The notes beneath the pieces are model-generated. The model was not told the origin of the DNA and made no database searches. It was given only the letters and a program-made list of their open reading frames with translations. From Caryophanales bacterium (GTDB taxonomy: Bacteria > Bacillota > Bacilli > CAJFEE01): a stretch of 64,000 bases of DNA. The DNA lies in NCBI GenBank assembly GCA_029256085.1, contig JAQSYP010000005.1, positions 1 to 64,000 on the forward strand, given 5' to 3'. A program made the position numbers and the translations under genes. Positions 58,951-64,000 of the stretch are shown here, in pieces (the first letter of the stretch is position 1; each line of letters begins with the position of its first letter).

Positions 58951-61900
58951 ATGATTTTAAGTAAAGAACAGCTTAGGGAAGAAGCGCATAAATCAGCATT
59001 GAACCATGACCCTTTCATAAGTCGAAAACCTTCAAATGACTTTTATCGAATTAATGAATCTGATATTCAAACTTTGCGCGCCTTTGTAAATGACCTACGT
59101 CAAAATGATTCTGCATGCTCACAACCAGCTGAAGAATGGTTGTTAGACAATGCAGAATTTTTAGAAGAACAATCACTTACTATAAAATTTGATTTAACAA
59201 AAAAACTAGTTAAGTCCTTGCCCCATTTAAATAAATCTGGTGAATACAGGATTTTTGATATTTGCACAGATTATCTTAAACATTGCGATGGGAACTTTAA
59301 TCTTGATACTTTCAAAAATTATATTAAGGCATATCAGGAAGTTGCAGTTCTAGGTATTGCTGAGGTTTGGGCTATTCCTGTTATTATGCGAATTGCTTTA
59401 TTCAGAAAGTTAACAAATGTTATGGAAAATATTAAAGACCGCCGTAATATTTGTTCACGAGTTGAAGAAATAATTTCTAAACTTGACTCACAGGAAATTA
59501 CACCTGAATTGTTAAAAGATGCATTAGAAAAGTCTGGGTATGAGATGCCATTATCTGGACCTATGATTGTTCACTTAGTTAAACATTTACGTGAGCGAGC
59601 AGATTATTCTGCAACAGTTGGTGAGTGGTTAATTTGTAAATTAGAAAATGGTCCAGAAAGCTTGGACCACATTTTATCTTATGAATATCAACTTCAAGCA
59701 GGGTATCAACATACAACAGGAAATATTATAAGTAGCTTGCGATCTCTTTCTAGACTAGATTGGTTAGATACATTTGAAGAAATTAGTATAGTCGAACAGA
59801 CATTATTAAGTGAAAGTACAGGTGTCTACTCACAACTTGATTCATCAAGTCGTGAAGTCTTGAGAAAAAGGGTTGAACATCTTTCTAAAAGGCTAAATCT
59901 TCCAGAAAATCTTGTAGCTCAGCATACTGTAGATCTTACAAATGACTTTTATAATAACAATTCAGCTGGGGATGTAAATTCAATATCTCGGCCAGCTTCA
60001 GTATCTTACTATTTATTAGAACCCAAAGGAATTGAACAGTTAAGACAGTCGTTAAAAACATGTGGTAAACCGAGAAGTCTCCCTGAAATTAGCCTTTTAC
60101 AACGATCTGAAAAGACATATGCTAGCGCACTATCACTTTGCTTTGTATTGTTTTTAGTTGGGTTCTCTTTATTTATTGGAGGAAACAGGGTTTTTGTAGC
60201 GGAACAATGGATATTGCTACTGCTTCTATTAGCAATACCTTCACTTGAATGGGCAATTTCTACAGCCCATTGGATGATTGAACGTGTAAAAAGTCCTATC
60301 CCACTTTTAAGATTTAATTTTTCTAAGGGTGTTCCTAAAGATGCAGCTACAATGGTAGTTATTCCTGTAATCTGGTCTTCTAGAGAAGAAGTTGAGGAAA
60401 TCACAGATAGGCTTGAATTACACTATCTTGCAAATAGGGATGAAAATATCCATTTCGCAATCTTAGGGGATTATGCAGATTCAGATAATGAAACAATTGA
60501 TACAGATGAAGTTGTGTTTAAGGCAGCAAGAGAGGAAATAGCACGTCTTAATGAATCATATCCAAATAGTAAATTCCATTTGTTTCAAAGAAAAAGGGTG
60601 TGGAATCCATCTGAAGGTAAGTGGATGGGTTGGGAAAGAAAACGTGGTAAGTTAGTCGAATTTGTAGAGCTAATAAAAGGGAAACAATCTACAAATTTCA
60701 TAATAAATGATGGAGATACGTCATTTCTTAAAAAAATAAAATACATAATTACTCTAGATGCTGATACCCAATTACCACTAGAGAGTGCACATCGAATGAT
60801 AGGGACTATGCATTTACCATTTAATCGTCCAATCTTGAATTCAAAGAAAACACGAGTAGTTGAAGGTTATGGTGTACTCCAACCAAGAGTTGGAATGAGT
60901 CATGATGCGGCAATGAAATCTAGATTGTCTTCATTATGGTCTCAAGATCCAGGCGTTGATCCGTATGCTTTTGCAGTATCTGATCCTTATCAAGATGGTC
61001 TAGGACAAGGTATTTTTACTGGAAAAGGAATTTTTGATGTAGACAGTTTTTATGAAATATTGTGTGAGAGAATTCCAGACAATCGCGTTTTAAGTCATGA
61101 CTTGTTAGAGGGTGGATTTTTAAGAGCTGGACTATTATCAGATATAGAACTAGTTGATGATCACCCAGAGAAATTTAGTACATACCAGAAAAGACAACAT
61201 CGTTGGATTCGAGGTGATTGGCAATTACTTTTATGGTTATTACCAAAAAATTATAACCGTAGAGGTGAATTAGTTCCTGTTGATTTATCTGTGTTAACTA
61301 AGTGGCAAATTATTGATAATATGCGTAGAAGTCTAATGGCACCTATACTTTTTGCATTGCTTCTAGCAGGAATTACGGTCTTGCCGGGATCGTCTCTTAG
61401 ATGGATATCTTTAATTCTTTTAACATTATTTTTACCAACGATAAAAGGTTTGTTTAGTATTAGTAACTTATATAAGGACCCGAAAGGAATCCTATTTACG
61501 ATAGGTCAAGGATTAGTAACACTTGTAACTCTTCCATACCAAATCGCAATGTCGATAGATGCAATTGGCAGATCACTTTACCGACTTGCAATTTCTAAGA
61601 AAAGATTACTTGAATGGGTTACAGCTGCTGATGCAGATAGAAAAATCAAACAAAATCGAGAGCCAATTATTCAAGGAATGGTTTTTGGATATATCTTAAT
61701 AATAGCCTTTTTTGCAGCAGTGCTATTCAGTGGTGATTTAGGAGTTTGGTTAATTGGGTTTACACTTAGTGCAATTTGGGCAGTAACACCGGCAATTGTA
61801 AACTGGCTAGATAGTGCGCCTGCATCATCAAATGAGCAATATGATTTTACAGAAGAAGAGACAAATGATTTAAAGAAATTAGCTAGAGAAATTTGGTCAT

Positions 61901-64000
61901 TTTACGAAGACTATGTAACTGCAAATGATAGTTGGTTACCACCAGATAATGTTCAAATGGATCCACCAAATGGAATAGCGCATAGAACGTCTCCAACAAA
62001 TATTGGCTTATACTTAACTTGTGTGCTCGCCGCAAGGGACTTTGAGTTTATCGATACACAAGAAATGATTGAAAGAATTGAAAAAACAGTTAGTACAATA
62101 GAACGAATGGAGAAGTGGGAAGGTCACCTATACAATTGGTACGACACTGAAACACTAAGACCCTTACACCCTACTTATGTATCAACGGTAGATTCAGGTA
62201 ATATGGTAGGCTGTTTCATGATAGTAAAGGAAGGCTTGGTAGAGTGGCTGAAAACTTCCATAAATAATGATGAACAGAATAATAATAAAGACTTAAAAAA
62301 CCTTAATGTAGCTTTTGCAGAAGAATTAGCACCACAATTACAAAGAGATGAAACAAGTAGAGCAATATTGGAACGTGGTAAAAAATTAATAAAACGATTA
62401 GATATCTTATCAGAGGAAACAAACTTCCGTCCCCTTTATGATCATAATGCCAAATTATTTTCTCTAGGGTATCATTCCGAGCGAAATAAACGCGATGAAG
62501 TTTTATATGATTTAATGGCATCAGAAGCGAGAATTGCTAGTTTTGTTGCAATAGCTAGCAATCAAGTGTCAGTTTCACATTGGCGTGCGCTAGGTAGAAC
62601 TATGACGAAAACAGGCAATCAACCAGTATTATTATCATGGTCTGGTACGATGTTTGAGTACTTAATGCCGTGGCTATTTATGAAAACTTATAAGAATTCG
62701 ATTTGGGATAGTACTTATAGAGCGGTTGTAAATAGGCAAATGGAGTATGCAAGTCAACGTGGTGTCCCGTTTGGAATTTCTGAATCTGGCTACTATGCAT
62801 ATGATTTCCAAATGAACTATCAGTACCGGGCATTTGGTGTACCGGGTCTTGGGTTCAAACGTGGATTAGAAGAAGATTTGGTTGTATCGCCATATGCGAC
62901 GGTTATGGCATTACCTTTTGCTAAAAGAAAAAGCTTAGAAGCATTAAAAAATATGGAAAAGTTAGATGCTCGTGGTAAATATGGGTTTTATGAAGCCATT
63001 GATTTTACCAAAGAGAGACTGCCTAAGAAGACAAAGCAAATGGTCATAAAGAGCTTCATGGCTCACCATCAAGGAATGAGTTTACTGGCAATTGGTAATG
63101 TTCTTTTATCAAAAAAGATGTACGACCGTTTCCATAAAAACAAACAAGTTAGAGCAGCAGAATTATTATTACAAGAAAGAATTCCTAAACGTCCAAAATT
63201 CATTAAACATCCTTCAATGGATCGTTTACACGAACCGTTATCAAATATTGTTCAAGATGTAACTACATTAAGGGAGTTTACTTCTACTACGACAAGAATA
63301 CCTGAAGTGTGCATTTTATCAAATGGTGAATTTACTACTGTTATGACAAATTCGGGTAGTGGTTTTAGTAAATATAAAGGTTTATCGGTATCAAGGTGGC
63401 GAGAGGACCCTGTAATGGACCCGTGGGGTAGCTTTGTTTATATCAAAGATATAACTAAGGACAAAGTTTGGTCTCCATCTTATCAACCTTGTAAAGTTGA
63501 GTCTACAGAGCAACGAGTTCAATTTGGCTTAGATAAAGCAACTTACATGAGAGTTGATAATGAAGTTAGCACAAGTATGGAGGTTTGCGTACCTTCAGAG
63601 TGGAATTGTGAGCTCCGCCGAATCACACTTACAAATTTGAGTAAAGAAAAAAGGGTTCTCGAAGTATCGACTTTTGTAGAGTTGGCACTTGCAAATCCAA
63701 TTGCTGATGATGCACATACTGCTTTTAGCAAGCTCTTCATTAGAACTGCTTTTGATGCTGAATCAGGTTGTTTAGTTGCAGGAAGAAGACCTCGTGAGGA
63801 AAAGGATTTCACATTGTGGTCAGCTCATTCACTTATTGTTGAAGGAAAGGCTATAGGAACAATTGAATATGAAACTGATAGATCTAGCTTTATTGGCAGA
63901 GGTTACCGTCTAACAGAACCTCACGGGTTACATTCACGCCTAAAAGGAAAAGTCGGTTCGGTAGCAGATCCAGCCTTTGTTATGAGAAGAAGAGTAAGTC
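58951..64000 (+). CDS. NdvB-like cyclic beta-1,2-glucan synthase/GT84-GH94 family protein, 3' end outside window
   Basis: ATG at 58951 (MILSKEQLREEAHKSALNHDPFISRKP...), SD gggggaag; open to window end; ITLDADTQLPLESAHRMIGTMHLPFNRP, QKRQHRWIRGDWQLLLW, MDPPNGIAHRTSPTNIGLYL, HHQGMSLLAIGNVL. Confidence 0.9.
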   Translation, partial: MILSKEQLREEAHKSALNHDPFISRKPSNDFYRINESDIQTLRAFVNDLRQNDSACSQPAEEWLLDNAEFLEEQSLTIKFDLTKKLVKSLPHLNKSGEYRIFDICTDYLKHCDGNFNLDTFKNYIKAYQEVAVLGIAEVWAIPVIMRIALFRKLTNVMENIKDRRNICSRVEEIISKLDSQEITPELLKDALEKSGYEMPLSGPMIVHLVKHLRERADYSATVGEWLICKLENGPESLDHILSYEYQLQAGYQHTTGNIISSLRSLSRLDWLDTFEEISIVEQTLLSESTGVYSQLDSSSREVLRKRVEHLSKRLNLPENLVAQHTVDLTNDFYNNNSAGDVNSISRPASVSYYLLEPKGIEQLRQSLKTCGKPRSLPEISLLQRSEKTYASALSLCFVLFLVGFSLFIGGNRVFVAEQWILLLLLLAIPSLEWAISTAHWMIERVKSPIPLLRFNFSKGVPKDAATMVVIPVIWSSREEVEEITDRLELHYLANRDENIHFAILGDYADSDNETIDTDEVVFKAAREEIARLNESYPNSKFHLFQRKRVWNPSEGKWMGWERKRGKLVEFVELIKGKQSTNFIINDGDTSFLKKIKYIITLDADTQLPLESAHRMIGTMHLPFNRPILNSKKTRVVEGYGVLQPRVGMSHDAAMKSRLSSLWSQDPGVDPYAFAVSDPYQDGLGQGIFTGKGIFDVDSFYEILCERIPDNRVLSHDLLEGGFLRAGLLSDIELVDDHPEKFSTYQKRQHRWIRGDWQLLLWLLPKNYNRRGELVPVDLSVLTKWQIIDNMRRSLMAPILFALLLAGITVLPGSSLRWISLILLTLFLPTIKGLFSISNLYKDPKGILFTIGQGLVTLVTLPYQIAMSIDAIGRSLYRLAISKKRLLEWVTAADADRKIKQNREPIIQGMVFGYILIIAFFAAVLFSGDLGVWLIGFTLSAIWAVTPAIVNWLDSAPASSNEQYDFTEEETNDLKKLAREIWSFYEDYVTANDSWLPPDNVQMDPPNGIAHRTSPTNIGLYLTCVLAARDFEFIDTQEMIERIEKTVSTIERMEKWEGHLYNWYDTETLRPLHPTYVSTVDSGNMVGCFMIVKEGLVEWLKTSINNDEQNNNKDLKNLNVAFAEELAPQLQRDETSRAILERGKKLIKRLDILSEETNFRPLYDHNAKLFSLGYHSERNKRDEVLYDLMASEARIASFVAIASNQVSVSHWRALGRTMTKTGNQPVLLSWSGTMFEYLMPWLFMKTYKNSIWDSTYRAVVNRQMEYASQRGVPFGISESGYYAYDFQMNYQYRAFGVPGLGFKRGLEEDLVVSPYATVMALPFAKRKSLEALKNMEKLDARGKYGFYEAIDFTKERLPKKTKQMVIKSFMAHHQGMSLLAIGNVLLSKKMYDRFHKNKQVRAAELLLQERIPKRPKFIKHPSMDRLHEPLSNIVQDVTTLREFTSTTTRIPEVCILSNGEFTTVMTNSGSGFSKYKGLSVSRWREDPVMDPWGSFVYIKDITKDKVWSPSYQPCKVESTEQRVQFGLDKATYMRVDNEVSTSMEVCVPSEWNCELRRITLTNLSKEKRVLEVSTFVELALANPIADDAHTAFSKLFIRTAFDAESGCLVAGRRPREEKDFTLWSAHSLIVEGKAIGTIEYETDRSSFIGRGYRLTEPHGLHSRLKGKVGSVADPAFVMRRRVS

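Noticed and set aside
60009-60404. Minus-strand ORFs within 58.95-64 kb (60009, 62303, 63543)
   Set aside because: Shadows of the long NdvB-like frame that runs off the window.

Overview
This is a 64 kb AT-rich Firmicutes (Bacillaceae-like) chromosomal window with about 55 supportable genes. No rRNA, tRNA, CRISPR array or intact transposon was recognised. Main content: a truncated RHS tip with a putative immunity gene between near-identical direct repeats (0.2-2.1 kb); a dlt-like ACP/ligase/MBOAT/SGNH operon (2.6-6.8 kb); a VOC-Arr (rifampin ADP-ribosyltransferase) fusion (9.7 kb); a compact [NiFe]-hydrogenase trio without hyp genes (10.7-13.5 kb); a decayed VmlR-type ABC-F gene that keeps an elaborate leader attenuator (18.8-20.0 kb); a Fur-type siderophore uptake locus (38.5-43.2 kb); DUF4173 and catalase genes bracketed by inverted ~130 bp repeats (45.7-49.3 kb); RF3; a HutP-family gene followed by a UAG-repeat leader, an intrinsic terminator and a TrpX-type ABC transporter operon with two substrate-binding proteins (51.1-55.6 kb); and a giant NdvB-like glycosyltransferase/phosphorylase ORF running off the right edge (58.95 kb to end). 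The best candidates for something undescribed are (1) the HutP-like/UAG-repeat leader, whose motif UAG-n5-UAG recurs over the start codons of both binding-protein genes, and (2) two intergenic arrays of different short words spaced at a strict 20-21 bp period (23.27-23.47 kb and 55.67-55.78 kb). All calls come from reading the sequence and ORF track; no database search was run.
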